Position numbers and translations under genes: made by a program. Below, in pieces: positions 8,978 through 18,500 of a stretch of 64,000 bases of DNA. The notes below the pieces were generated by a model that did not search any database, was not told where the DNA came from, and saw nothing but the letters and a program-made list of their open reading frames with translations. Positions within the stretch are counted from its first letter, which is position 1. The number at the start of each line of letters is the position of its first letter. Location: assembly GCA_016290875.1 (NCBI GenBank), contig JAEEVL010000001.1:355135-419134 (forward strand), read 5' to 3'. The stretch comes from Ruminococcus sp. (GTDB lineage Bacteria > Bacillota > Clostridia > Oscillospirales > Ruminococcaceae).

Positions 8978-10819
8978 TTACTGCTGCTCTGAATATGTTT
9001 CAATAAACTGCTGAACATATCCTGTGATGTATTTATTTCGCTCGTTGAAGAAAGTTCTTACTTCATCAACAGCATCATCAAAATTGCTCTTTCCCATAAT
9101 GCCGCCGAAAGAACTGCGCCAGAAATGGTTGTATGTATCAACTGTCATATCGCGGTATTGTTCGGATAGATCACTTATAGCTTTTGCAACACGATCGTTG
9201 TCAAAATTCTTATCAGAGATCTCTTTGAACGAATCAGCAAAATTGTTTCTGAAATCTTCATTTTTCATAGCAGCTTTAAGCAGATCAGTAATAAAGCAGT
9301 CTTTTTCCATTAGAGTTGCTATGCTATTTTCTTCAGCGCTAGTTCTGCCATAAATTCCGGTGCTGAACTCTGTGTCAAATAATATAAAACGCCATTTACC
9401 GTCTGCGTAAGTTTTGCTTTCATCTATAATCTGAGATTTCCACATAGCCGAATTGGCTGCTCCCCAGTCGCTGTTGTTGATATAAAGCTCGGTGCATACA
9501 TAGTCAATAAATCCTTGCATATCTACACGCTCGCAAAGCTCTGCATAGGCAGCGGCATCAGAAAAATCGGTGGCTTTGATCCAGCTGCGAAGCTCCAGCC
9601 ATTCAGCAAAAGTTTCCTCTGAACCTTCGTCAAGTTCATCTTTTTTAATTATACATACATCCTTCTTTGGAACTCCATAGTGAGACTTTATAAACGATTT
9701 ATCAAGTTTCTCCGTTATCTCATAATGTCCCCAGTATTCACCGTTTATGAAAAGAATACAAGGCTCCATTCCTTGGGTGAGGAATTGTCTGTCAGACACA
9801 AGAGACTGTATGAGTTTATCACGGAAACGTGTATACATAGCATCGTTTCCGCCGTTTCTGAGCATAAAGGAATCGAACTCAGTTACAGGTTTGTTATCAG
9901 CCTGAGCTATAGCTTTTCCGGAAAATAAATCGTATTCTATTTTAGGTGCTCTGTAATCCTTTCTCGCATAGACATTGAAGCTTTTCTGCGTATATGAACG
10001 TGTAGCGCCTCCATGAGTTCTTATACCGATATTTTGTGCTAACTGCATTTTTTCGCTGTCAAATATCTGAATGAAAGCTTCTCTCTCCCATTCCCTGCCC
10101 TTTTGAGTATAATTTGCAGGCATAAACCACTCAGGCGTTTCAGGATCATATTGTTCACTGTTTAGCCACTCATCGTATGACTTTCCGAGAACGTATATCC
10201 CTTTTTCATAATCAAACAAATTGCTGTTATCCGTTATAAGCGAAACTACCTTAACGTCCTTATAGTAGGCTGCTTTTTCATTGAAACCTACAAAATATGT
10301 ACATGATACTATATCGCTCTGATTACCGTTACTGTCAACAGCTATCGCTCTTACTACTGTTGCCTTATCGACCGGCGAATTCGGAAGCTCAGTTTTCACA
10401 CTGTCAGCAGGCTGAGCAATATCATAATGTGCACAAAGAACATTTTCTGCCGATGATCTGTCATTTATAAGTATTGAATCCGTATACTTCTGACTGGAAA
10501 GTGTGGGTGTCGAGCCGTCAAGAGTATAGTATATGGTTGAACCGCTTTCAGCTGTAATATCAAGATAGAATTCATTATCATAGAAACCGCTTTCGGCTGA
10601 AAAACGAATACTATTCTGTTCATATGGCTCAGCGTCTATAGCGTGAGAAGCGGCATCCGTTTCAATGTTATCCGTAACAGCTTCAGTATAAAACGTTGTT
10701 GTTTCTGAAACGGAAGATTCTTTAGAACTGTCGCTACACGATGTAACAGCTACACCTGCATTAGCAAGAGTAAGGATCAACAGCAGTTTTGCTACAATTG
10801 AGCAATTATTAAATATCAT
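8978..10819 (-). CDS. CotH-family lipoprotein 2 with chitobiase-like domain
   Basis: 613 residues. The signal peptide ends in a weak lipobox (VAVTSC). An FN3/chitobiase-C-terminal-type domain follows (about 70-175, IRFSAESGFYDNEFYL and TIYYTLDGSTPTLSSQ), usually a carbohydrate-adjacent spacer. The CotH domain covers the rest: IRTHGGATRSYTQKSF, FMLRNGGNDAMYTRFRDK, NGEYWGHYEITEKLD and FILFDTEFSTG. It is probably a cell-surface kinase-like protein. It is upstream of CotH 1 and presumably transcribed with it. The two CotH domains are clearly diverged and come from an old duplication or separate acquisition. Confidence 0.9.
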   Translation of the reverse strand: MIFNNCSIVAKLLLILTLANAGVAVTSCSDSSKESSVSETTTFYTEAVTDNIETDAASHAIDAEPYEQNSIRFSAESGFYDNEFYLDITAESGSTIYYTLDGSTPTLSSQKYTDSILINDRSSAENVLCAHYDIAQPADSVKTELPNSPVDKATVVRAIAVDSNGNQSDIVSCTYFVGFNEKAAYYKDVKVVSLITDNSNLFDYEKGIYVLGKSYDEWLNSEQYDPETPEWFMPANYTQKGREWEREAFIQIFDSEKMQLAQNIGIRTHGGATRSYTQKSFNVYARKDYRAPKIEYDLFSGKAIAQADNKPVTEFDSFMLRNGGNDAMYTRFRDKLIQSLVSDRQFLTQGMEPCILFINGEYWGHYEITEKLDKSFIKSHYGVPKKDVCIIKKDELDEGSEETFAEWLELRSWIKATDFSDAAAYAELCERVDMQGFIDYVCTELYINNSDWGAANSAMWKSQIIDESKTYADGKWRFILFDTEFSTGIYGRTSAEENSIATLMEKDCFITDLLKAAMKNEDFRNNFADSFKEISDKNFDNDRVAKAISDLSEQYRDMTVDTYNHFWRSSFGGIMGKSNFDDAVDEVRTFFNERNKYITGYVQQFIETYSEQQ

Positions 10820-10904
10820 AAACTAACTCCATTTATAGTTCAAAAACGAATAATTTAGATAATTATAACATATTATAGGTAGAATTACAATAGATTTCTT
10901 ACAA

Positions 10905-10954
10905 AAGCATAATAATATTAAAACAGCGCTCATACCTAATAGGCTGAGCGCTGT
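10905..10954 (-). terminator. Rho-independent terminator of the exported-protein/peptide operon
   Basis: On the minus strand a 10-bp stem (ACAGCGCTCA / TGAGCGCTGT) with a 12-base loop is followed by TTTTAATATTATT. It lies just after the 39-codon gene and ends that transcript before the CotH genes. Confidence 0.85.
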
Positions 10955-10970
10955 ATACAGTATTTAGTTT

Positions 10971-11090
10971 TTAACCCCAACCGTCTTTAGGTGTATCAGG
11001 ATTGTTCACATCAGGCGGCGAGGTTGTTATAACATCCTCAGTATCGAACCCTATAATTTCCAGTTCAGGAGTATAGTATGTAGTTTTCAT
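10971..11090 (-). CDS. 39-residue peptide of unknown function
   Basis: A short gene with AGAGGT 8 bases ahead of its ATG. The product begins MKTTYYTPELEIIGFDTEDV, continues ITTSPPDVNNPDTPK and ends DGWG. It starts 18 bases after the stop of the 737-residue exported protein and is followed at once by the terminator, so it is the second gene of a two-gene operon. It has no signal peptide and no cysteine. Short ruminococcal ORFs with a similar 'PELEIIxFDTEDVITTS' core are in my memory, but I cannot verify a family. Possible roles are a precursor peptide or a small cytosolic partner of the exported protein. Confidence 0.65.
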   Translation of the reverse strand: MKTTYYTPELEIIGFDTEDVITTSPPDVNNPDTPKDGWG

Positions 11091-11108
11091 ATTTTTACCT
11101 CTTTATAG

Positions 11109-13322
11109 TTATAAAGCCTTCGCAGCTGTATAGTAAGCATACAGTGACTTGCATAGATCACGCAAATCATCAGGTTTATCAGGATTATTTGCAATTCTTG
11201 ATAAATAGTCAGTTGCTTTTACATCCACATTTCCGAATGTAAATATCGGTTCTCCCAGTTTCTTAATCGGGATATTCAGAACTCTTACGATATAGAAACT
11301 TTTTGAGTTATCTGGAATTACATCAATTGTATATTCATTATTTATAAATTTTGTTTTAAGTTCATTCTCAGCATCCTCAGAAAGGTCTTCCTTCGCTTTG
11401 AATGCAATGAGCAAAGTTGTATCAGAAGTAAATGTCATATTCATCGCATAGTAATCTGAATACTTTAAATCAAAGGCTTCGGAAAATTGATCTTTTGTTG
11501 GCGAAGTATCATCAATATCAGGAAGATCAGAGAGAGTAGTGCTTTCAAGGTTATCTGTATTATGGCCGAAATATATCTGTGCTGACGCTCCATATCGCAG
11601 CATTGCTGTTGCAGCATTACGATATTTAGCATATTCAGGTGCTGTTATAATTATGTCAAGATAATCTTTCACTGAAATATCCTTTGAGTAAACTTCAATA
11701 TTATCAGCTAAAATTGTTAATGTAAACTTGTCTGTCATTTCTTTTGCTGCACATTCAACTGATAGTTTTCCGTAATCTTTTCCCTCAATATTTACGCTTT
11801 CAAGTTCCTTAGCATTATTACCTAAAGACACAACATATTCATCAATTTTATAGTCCTTGGCAATCGGAATCAAAATGTTTATAAACAGCTTTGAAGAATC
11901 GGCAGATACATACATTGACGGAGTCATTTCAAGCTTTGGAATAACCGTATCTTCCTGTTCGATTTCAATATAAGAATCATCGACCATCTTATAAAACTTG
12001 TCTTCATGTGTATAGTATTCAATATTTCCAGGAGCAGCATATGTTGGACGATTATACGGAACACAATCATACGCCTCAGTCGGGATATTTATCTCGACAA
12101 GTTCACTTGCATAGTCAGTAAGGAGACAGTCATCGCCTTCATGCACATCTTCTGCCAGTATGTATATCTTATCCGTAGAACTATTGTAACTCTCCGGTAA
12201 TGTAAAAGTTCCTGTACCGGATGCGGTTCCGTTTATAAAACTTAAAACTTCAGTTTCTGTATCAAGCTTTTCATATAGTTTTATATTATTGTTTTCATCA
12301 ACTATAACAACAGAAATCCGATTCGATGTAGTATCGTCATTGGTAACAAGATCGTTTACGGTAAATGGAACTGTGACTGTGTTTTCGTCTTTTGTTACAT
12401 TTCCTGGAACTAAAACTGTATTGGGATCTTTAAGAGTTAATTTGTATTTGTTTCCCCACTTGGCATCATCACCTGTGTTCGATGATGATGTAACTACTGA
12501 TGAGAAAATAACAGAATCGAGAGATATGTTGAACGCAGGACTTACGCCATAATTTTTTTGCCCATAACTTTCCTTTTTAAATCCGCCTGTGCTAAGAATA
12601 CTTATAAAACTACTCTTTGTATTAGTTTGTATAAAAGATCGTGTCCACCAAGAAGAATTCTTGCCACCTTTTACGCGAGGCCCAGAATAATTACCACAAC
12701 CGTAACTTGGATTTGTAATTTCTTTTGCATCAAGAAAGAATATATAATCAGAGTTTAAGGAAGAAAAAACAGCTCCGTTAAGCATATCAGGATCTAGTTT
12801 TCCATCATTATTTGAAGGAAGATTCTTTGTACTTGGTGCAATAACATTTCTCTCAACTATAGAAAAGTAGTTATTATTTAAAAGAAATTCTTCTCCATTT
12901 AGTATTGTTCTAGCTCCACAATTACTCCAGTTATACGTTTTACCGACTTGACTATGTGATATATTAAACAAAGTTTTATTACAATCCAAAAACATGGTAT
13001 GTGTGGGATCGTCTTGCCCATCACTAAAAACTGTAGTATCAGGATCAAGTACACGATACAGAATTGGTGAAGAGTTATATTTACCATAGTAAACATAATC
13101 ACCCATCCATTTATCTTCATCATTCTCAGCAATTCTAGGATTATTTATCACACTTGTTCCAATAAAGGTGTTTGAAATTTTTTTCACCCATTTATCTTCA
13201 GCATGAGCAGTAATTTCTACATTCTTAATGATATTTCCATATCTATGATTCGTAGGTAATGGATTTGGCAAAATACTCATTGCAAGAACGATTGCTGCTA
13301 TTCTTATAAATGATCTCTTCAT
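11109..13322 (-). CDS. Large exported protein with DUF6273-like domain
   Basis: 737 residues. A signal peptide (IRIAAIVLAMSILPNPLP) ends before AHAEDKW. Residues about 55-270 (DYVYYGKYNSSPILYRVLD, WWTRSF, YGQKNYGVSPAFNISLDSV) match the DUF6273 pattern seen in secreted Clostridia proteins. The middle (about 290-430) looks like one or two beta-sandwich repeats. The C-terminal 300 residues (MTPSMYVSADSSKLFINILIP onward) resemble a surface-protein module common in ruminococci. There is no dockerin, sortase motif or lipobox, so the means of attachment is unclear. GGAGG lies 7 bases before the ATG. It is co-transcribed with the 39-residue peptide gene. Confidence 0.75.
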   Translation of the reverse strand: MKRSFIRIAAIVLAMSILPNPLPTNHRYGNIIKNVEITAHAEDKWVKKISNTFIGTSVINNPRIAENDEDKWMGDYVYYGKYNSSPILYRVLDPDTTVFSDGQDDPTHTMFLDCNKTLFNISHSQVGKTYNWSNCGARTILNGEEFLLNNNYFSIVERNVIAPSTKNLPSNNDGKLDPDMLNGAVFSSLNSDYIFFLDAKEITNPSYGCGNYSGPRVKGGKNSSWWTRSFIQTNTKSSFISILSTGGFKKESYGQKNYGVSPAFNISLDSVIFSSVVTSSSNTGDDAKWGNKYKLTLKDPNTVLVPGNVTKDENTVTVPFTVNDLVTNDDTTSNRISVVIVDENNNIKLYEKLDTETEVLSFINGTASGTGTFTLPESYNSSTDKIYILAEDVHEGDDCLLTDYASELVEINIPTEAYDCVPYNRPTYAAPGNIEYYTHEDKFYKMVDDSYIEIEQEDTVIPKLEMTPSMYVSADSSKLFINILIPIAKDYKIDEYVVSLGNNAKELESVNIEGKDYGKLSVECAAKEMTDKFTLTILADNIEVYSKDISVKDYLDIIITAPEYAKYRNAATAMLRYGASAQIYFGHNTDNLESTTLSDLPDIDDTSPTKDQFSEAFDLKYSDYYAMNMTFTSDTTLLIAFKAKEDLSEDAENELKTKFINNEYTIDVIPDNSKSFYIVRVLNIPIKKLGEPIFTFGNVDVKATDYLSRIANNPDKPDDLRDLCKSLYAYYTAAKAL

Positions 13323-13761
13323 ATTTTTCCTCCTTGAATACTATTCCTTTAAAACAAGAATATAATACAATTTTAATTGTATTTATTCTATGTTGTAAGT
13401 ATAGCACTCTTTAGAATCATTATCAATGACCTTAGTCAAATATTTAGAAATTGTTCATATTGATATACAAGGTCTCATTTATAAATATGAGATATGAGCG
13501 TTAAATTGGGACATATTCATACGTATAGTAATTATAAAGAGTTGAGCGTTGATATTCACGTTAGTATTCGTGCGCAAACATAAGTTTTTTGTTTGTACAT
13601 AAAAACGCAAAATAGCAGTTAAACTGTTTTCTACAGGCTTTATCGTTCTGGCAGGGGCAGAAGAACTTGAACCCAATAGCCCAACGATTAAATTTTGCCT
13701 ATATTTCGGTAAAAAACAATCGAAACATCATGCTCGTGTGACTTTTGTGTGACAGCAATAA
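13323..13761. other. Attachment-site region with tRNA-Trp 3'-end remnant
   Basis: This 440-base gap has no gene. Read on the minus strand, 13649-13674 ends in TCTGCCCCTGCCA behind GGGTTCAAG, which matches the T-arm and acceptor end of a Firmicutes tRNA-Trp (acceptor AGGGGCA), with decay in the T stem. Two TCACAC boxes at 13733-13752 lie between it and the integrase gene. Sequence at 13590-13640 (AAACTGTTTTCTACAGG and flanks) resembles blocks at 53.4 and 58.2 kb. Integrases of this type recombine into tRNA 3' ends, so this is a probable attachment-site junction. The region also holds the promoter listed separately. Confidence 0.6.
13365..13426 (-). promoter_or_regulatory. Promoter and palindromic leader of the exported-protein operon
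   Basis: Minus-strand -35 TTGATA (13421-13426) and -10 TATACT (13398-13403) are separated by 17 bases. Just downstream of the expected start, 13365-13382 is an interrupted palindrome (ATACAATT / AATTGTAT), a candidate operator. Confidence 0.6.
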
Positions 13762-13865
13762 TTATGCTACATCACCTGTTTTCTTAGTGCGTGTATCTCT
13801 GATTACTCCGTACATATAATCATCGAACACCTTAAGACTATCTCGGATTCGCTGCTTAGGAGTCC

Positions 13866-14831
13866 TTATGTATACGCTGTCGAGAGGACTTTTGAGTTAG
13901 CCCATCCTCCGAGCTTTTCAAGTACTTCCTTTTCAACACCAAGACCGTTCATAGTTGTTGCAAACTGAGCACGTAAATCATGAAAAGTCATTTTCAAGCC
14001 GTGTTTCTTGAGAAGTCGGTCATAACGACGTTTCAAGGCACCATAGTTATCGCTGATAATGAAGTCATCTTCATTTTTATGAGGTATTTGCTGGATGAGG
14101 TTGTAGATATAGTCGGGGATAGGTATATCTCGAGTAGACTGCTCTGTCTTGTTGCGGTTTTCAACTACATCATGTCCGTTAATACATACCCTCGCACGTC
14201 TGACACGTATGTATCTACTGCCATCTTCTTCATAGATATCACTATATTTAAGCCCACGAACTTCTGATATTCGCATTCCTCCACACCACACCGAGAGAAG
14301 GCACGGCAGTTCAACACTTGAACCTATTATCACATTAAGCACTTTATCAAGTGGAGGGAGCTCATCCTTCACCGTTTTCGGAGGTAACCTAAGTTTACGG
14401 ATTGATGGAAGCTCAACTTCAAATAGCAATGCAGCACTTCTGATAAGAGCATATGCAGATTTGATGGTCTTATAACTCATGCCTTGATCAGCATCTATGT
14501 TGATGGCTCTTTGAATGTCGATGGTCTTGAGGTCAGTGAGCGTGTATCCCTGTATAGCAAGTAATCTGTTTTTTGCAAGGGATTCATACCCGTAAAGTGT
14601 AGTAGGAGCAATAACATATCGTTTTGAGTCAATATAGGCGTTAATAGCTTCTCTAACTGATATCTTGGCTGGTTGGATATCAACATTTAGTTTCTTATAA
14701 TCCTCAGCCATTTTCATAGCCTGCCATTCAGATTCGGCAGTAAATGACTTCACAATACGCTTACCGTTTTCATCTTTCCCAACAATGAGTTGTACACGAT
14801 AATTGCCAGAAGCAAGTTTTTTAGGTTTCAT
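13866..14831 (-). CDS. int: Tyrosine integrase, C-terminally frameshifted
   Basis: 321 residues as read. It has an N-terminal arm-binding domain (1-60), a SAM-like core-binding domain (about 60-160) and a catalytic domain with GGMRISEVRG (Arg), HDLRAQFATT (H-x-x-R), GGW and the nucleophile tyrosine in STAYT. The frame stops two residues after the tyrosine. One frame over, sequence continues as YIRTPKQRIRDSLKVFDDY and ends at 13762, exactly what an intact integrase tail looks like. So a 1-base deletion or 2-base insertion near 13868 removed about 35 residues. It probably integrated the island at the neighbouring tRNA end; present activity is doubtful. Confidence 0.9.
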   Translation of the reverse strand: MKPKKLASGNYRVQLIVGKDENGKRIVKSFTAESEWQAMKMAEDYKKLNVDIQPAKISVREAINAYIDSKRYVIAPTTLYGYESLAKNRLLAIQGYTLTDLKTIDIQRAINIDADQGMSYKTIKSAYALIRSAALLFEVELPSIRKLRLPPKTVKDELPPLDKVLNVIIGSSVELPCLLSVWCGGMRISEVRGLKYSDIYEEDGSRYIRVRRARVCINGHDVVENRNKTEQSTRDIPIPDYIYNLIQQIPHKNEDDFIISDNYGALKRRYDRLLKKHGLKMTFHDLRAQFATTMNGLGVEKEVLEKLGGWANSKVLSTAYT

Positions 14832-14915
14832 GTTTGACCACCTTTCTTAATAGAAGGGTGGTACAATGCTTACAGTCATTATACCACCTTAATCTGAAAA
14901 TGTAAAGAGGGTTGG

Positions 14916-15143
14916 TTACAATGCCATGAGGTCGTTGAAATCCATGCCCGTAACGTAGAGCAGGTTGTCCACTCTTCCAAGCGTTATGTTCTCGGCGGAC
15001 TTATCGTAATCATGAAGGGTACGAACTCCGACCTGCAGATACGAAGCAAGCTCCGCATCACTGACATCGCGCAGGTTCTGCCAGTAGCGTATACGTGCCC
15101 ATATGTGCTTATAAAGCGTGATTCTCTGTGTCTTCTTTGCCAT
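14916..15143 (-). CDS. Small XRE-type HTH protein A
   Basis: 75 residues from the ATG at 15143, which has GGTGAGGA directly upstream; a longer frame exists, but it would overlap the preceding gene and lacks a ribosome site. The pattern VSDAELASYLQVGVRTLHDYDKSAENITLGRVDNLLYV is a lambda-repressor-like helix-turn-helix. It is a paralogue of the next protein upstream (about 45 percent similar by eye). It lies between the integrase and the ATPase, so it may control or assist excision, as small HTH proteins do in integrative elements. Confidence 0.7.
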   Translation of the reverse strand: MAKKTQRITLYKHIWARIRYWQNLRDVSDAELASYLQVGVRTLHDYDKSAENITLGRVDNLLYVTGMDFNDLMAL

Positions 15144-15153
15144 TTTCCTCACC

Positions 15154-15459
15154 TCACTTTTCGCTAATAGTCTTTTTCTGATGTGTACCCCATACGAAGT
15201 ATTCCTCATGACGAGTAATACTTGTCCTGACTCTCTCAGTCATCAGGTCTGAGAGTGATATGCCCTCAGCGGTAAGCAGATTATCGATTATTTCAAGGGT
15301 GAGGTGATGGGCTGACTTGTCGTAGACCTTAAGTGTCTTTTCAGTCACTCTGAGGTCAGCAGCAAGCTGCGCATCGCTTACATTATGCTTAGTTTGCCAT
15401 TTTCTTATCTTTGCCCCAATATCGGTATATAAGGGCGTTCTTGCATATGTATTATTCAT
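15154..15459 (-). CDS. Small XRE-type HTH protein B
   Basis: 101 residues with AAGGAGAAAGG before the ATG. Residues 10-70 (IGAKIRKWQTKHNVSDAQLA ... LKVYDKSAHHLTLEIIDNLL) share the fold and register of HTH protein A, so the pair arose by tandem duplication. A basic tail of about 30 residues (RVRTSITRHEEYFVWG and on) is extra. It is separated from protein A by 10 bases and from the upstream ATPase gene by a GC-rich hairpin. Confidence 0.7.
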   Translation of the reverse strand: MNNTYARTPLYTDIGAKIRKWQTKHNVSDAQLAADLRVTEKTLKVYDKSAHHLTLEIIDNLLTAEGISLSDLMTERVRTSITRHEEYFVWGTHQKKTISEK

Positions 15460-15474
15460 GCCTTTCTCCTTCCT

Positions 15475-15500
15475 ATTTAGGAGCGGCGCAAGGCCGCCCC
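15475..15500 (-). promoter_or_regulatory. Intercistronic hairpin between ATPase and HTH genes
   Basis: On the minus strand a GC-rich stem (GGGCGGC / GCCGCTC) with a short loop lies between the ATPase stop and the HTH B ribosome site. The T run is before, not after, the stem, so it is not a standard terminator; it may be a processing or stability element. Confidence 0.4.
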
Positions 15501-15515
15501 AAAAATATACATTGT

Positions 15516-18500
15516 TTAATCGTATGAACCCACATATGGTGGACGGTATGTCTCCCCGATGATAGCTGATTTGAGCTGAATACTTTTCTTATAGTACTCG
15601 CTATAAGCCGTTCCCATGATAGCACAGTGGAAATCCGGAAGGGTCCGGATAATGTTTATGTCAAGCTTTGTGAGCTCAGCTACCGCCCTGATACACTCTT
15701 CACCAAGTGGTCTGAAGAGGATGTGCGTTCCGCAGTATTTATACACCGTAGCAAGACTCCTGTTCAGATAATCCTGCGATGCAAGGATAACTGAAATGTC
15801 AAGCTTTCTAACACGGCTCAGAATGTTGACAAGAGTACTATTACCTCCATGGTTCAAGGTCTGAACTTCATCAAGCACAACCGTTATCCGACCATCTCTG
15901 TTTTTATCCTTAAACGAATACAGCGTGTCGAAAAGGATGTCAAACGGATTCGCATCAGGGCGTATAGTTGCAATGCCAGCCGATAAAACCAAAACTTTTC
16001 CTCGCTCAGTGAGCAAGTTACTCCAGCCGGAAGTCTGTACTTCATTTTTCATATCTTTGACTGTGCTTAATAATGCAGCAAGCTTCTTTTTTAAGTTGCG
16101 TTCTTCAGCATCTCCGTCAAATCTTTCCGACAAGTCATGAATATTGAGACTTTTATTTATCTCATATTCCCTGAGCCATTCCTCAGACTTCGTCATAACT
16201 ATAGCTTTTTGATTCGAACCCGTCAGATGCATTCCTGAAATTAACAAGCTTGATAATCTCTGCACTTTCTGTTCAAAATCTACACAACCCTCAAAGTCAA
16301 GAATGTTAACGGGCCAGCCTTGAGTTGACATATCCCAGAAGATAAAATGATTATCAATTAATTCTTCCGGAATCTTGTGCCCAGATAGTTCTTCTTGACA
16401 AAAGGCGTTTGTAGGATCAAAAACTACTACAACATCCCCAGCCTTTGCTCTCTGAACGACCTGCATCATAATCCAATCTGTCTTACCTGAACCAGTAGTT
16501 CCGGTCACATCAATGAAGGTGTTTCCGTGTTTGTAGTCAGCGATCTGCTGGCCTGCTACCATATCCAGGCGACGATGCTTGATAAACGGGAAGAAGTTGT
16601 TGATATTCTTATCGAGCTTATAGTACAGATCAGAAGCTATTGCTTCGTCGACTATTCTGTTCGCCTCAGGAGTAAGCAAGTCCCGCGAAAGCGAGTAGAA
16701 TCGCCGCGGTTTCTTTACACCGTATTCAGTCTCAACAGTCCAGGTTTTCTGGTCTTCGCCCTTGTTAGTGAAGAGCACATCCTCATCCTTTAGGTATTGG
16801 AGAGCTGTATTCCGTCCGACTGATAAGTCTGTCAAGATCTCGTCTTCCAGTGTATCCTTAGAAAAGTTGATTGAATCATCCACAGCAACAAAAGCGCTGT
16901 CAGCAGTCCAAAAAGGCTGGCCGTACTGTTTTGCAATCGGAAGCCTTCCACTGCATATCGCATTGCTCAATGCAGAACCTACTGTCTTACAAACACTCCG
17001 GCTCATCGAAGTTCTTTCCTTTGCTTCAGTTGCAAGCCATTGTACCATAGCCTGAATGTCAGAATCCGTGAGTATTCCGCCGTCCCTCAGCATAATTGCT
17101 GTTGCAAGAAGCATTATAGCAGAATTGTTCTGACTTCTCCTCGGAAGCGCCGATACCTTTTCCTTTGCTTCGGTTATCGCTGCTTTTAAGCGTTGCGCCA
17201 TTGCATCAGGATTCCGCTCAGCGAACTTTACGATGTGGAAGTGAAGCTCGCCGAGTATTCTTTGAGCCAGTTCGATGTTATCGATTCTGAGTGTATCAGG
17301 AATAGAGAGCTGAAGTATCTGGAATTCCTCTGGTATGGTTCCTGCGTTATCAATTAACAAGACAGGCACTAACCTTTTGAAGTCGTCATCAGCATATCCG
17401 GTTTGTATCAATTCATATAAATATTTTAATATTTTATCAAAATCGTGCATTGAACAGATAGCACAAGAATGACGTAGAACTGCAGCACAGTCAACGTATT
17501 TCTGTATCTCCTTTTCTAAATACGGAAGCCACATTGAAGAGAAGAGAGCCTTCGTTGTCCGATGCTCTTTGTTCTGGATTGCCACTATCATAGCCTTAGC
17601 AGTATCATCATCAGAAGTTTCCACAACCCACAGTCTATCTTGAGTCAGCCCCTCAGCTTTATAGTGAGGAAGCAAGCGACTCATTGCAGAAATCACTATA
17701 CCGATTTTCACCGGTAGCGTGTCCAGGAGTAGGTTATGGAAGTCTGCAACTATACTCTCAAGGGTTCTCTCAGTCGGATTGAGAATTATATCCCGAGCAA
17801 CATTTCTGAGCATTCCTTTCCCATCTTCGAACAGTCCACCGAGCAATGGTATATCCATCGCAGCGGAAACGAAAATGATTCTGCCGTCAGGAGTTGCATT
17901 CCATCCCGCGTGTCTCGGCAATGTCAAGAAGGAAACTGCCTTGCACATACTCAACGCACGCAAAAAGGACTCATGGTACAGATCTTTCCACCCATTGCTC
18001 AATCCCCTTTGATGGAATTGAGTTTGTCTGCGAAGATTCCGAGCATCAATGATACCGTCCCAGAAAATCAGGGGCTTCGCCTCACCCTTGAGGAAGATGA
18101 CGAAGGCTCGACATTTTCCCGGTCCGCTTGCATCAACTATGAGGCATGCTACAACTACAAATCTTGATATTAGCTTAGGCGAGCCTTTTTTCACTCTCAC
18201 AAGCCATCGGTCATTTGTATCATCAAAGAACATCCGAATATCTTCGCTGAGCGGGTCATAGAATGGCTTATCAAGGATAAAGTGACCTCGGCCTAACTCT
18301 TCGCCGTTTACCAAAACACTTTCACTGATAAACTGCGACAATCCGTAGATTTTCACTCCCTCAGCAAGCCGGTATTCCTCGCGTATCAGCTTGCGGGCGT
18401 TTTCACGCTCCTGTTCCTGGATGGCTGGAAGCATCTCAGCCACTTTTTCCGCAGCTTGTTCTTGATTATACTCATCAAGCATTTTTTTAGAAAAGTTCTC

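Noticed and set aside
13479..13676. 65-codon ORF over the tRNA-like remnant
   Set aside because: The sequence is better explained as a decayed attachment site; the frame has no start signal.
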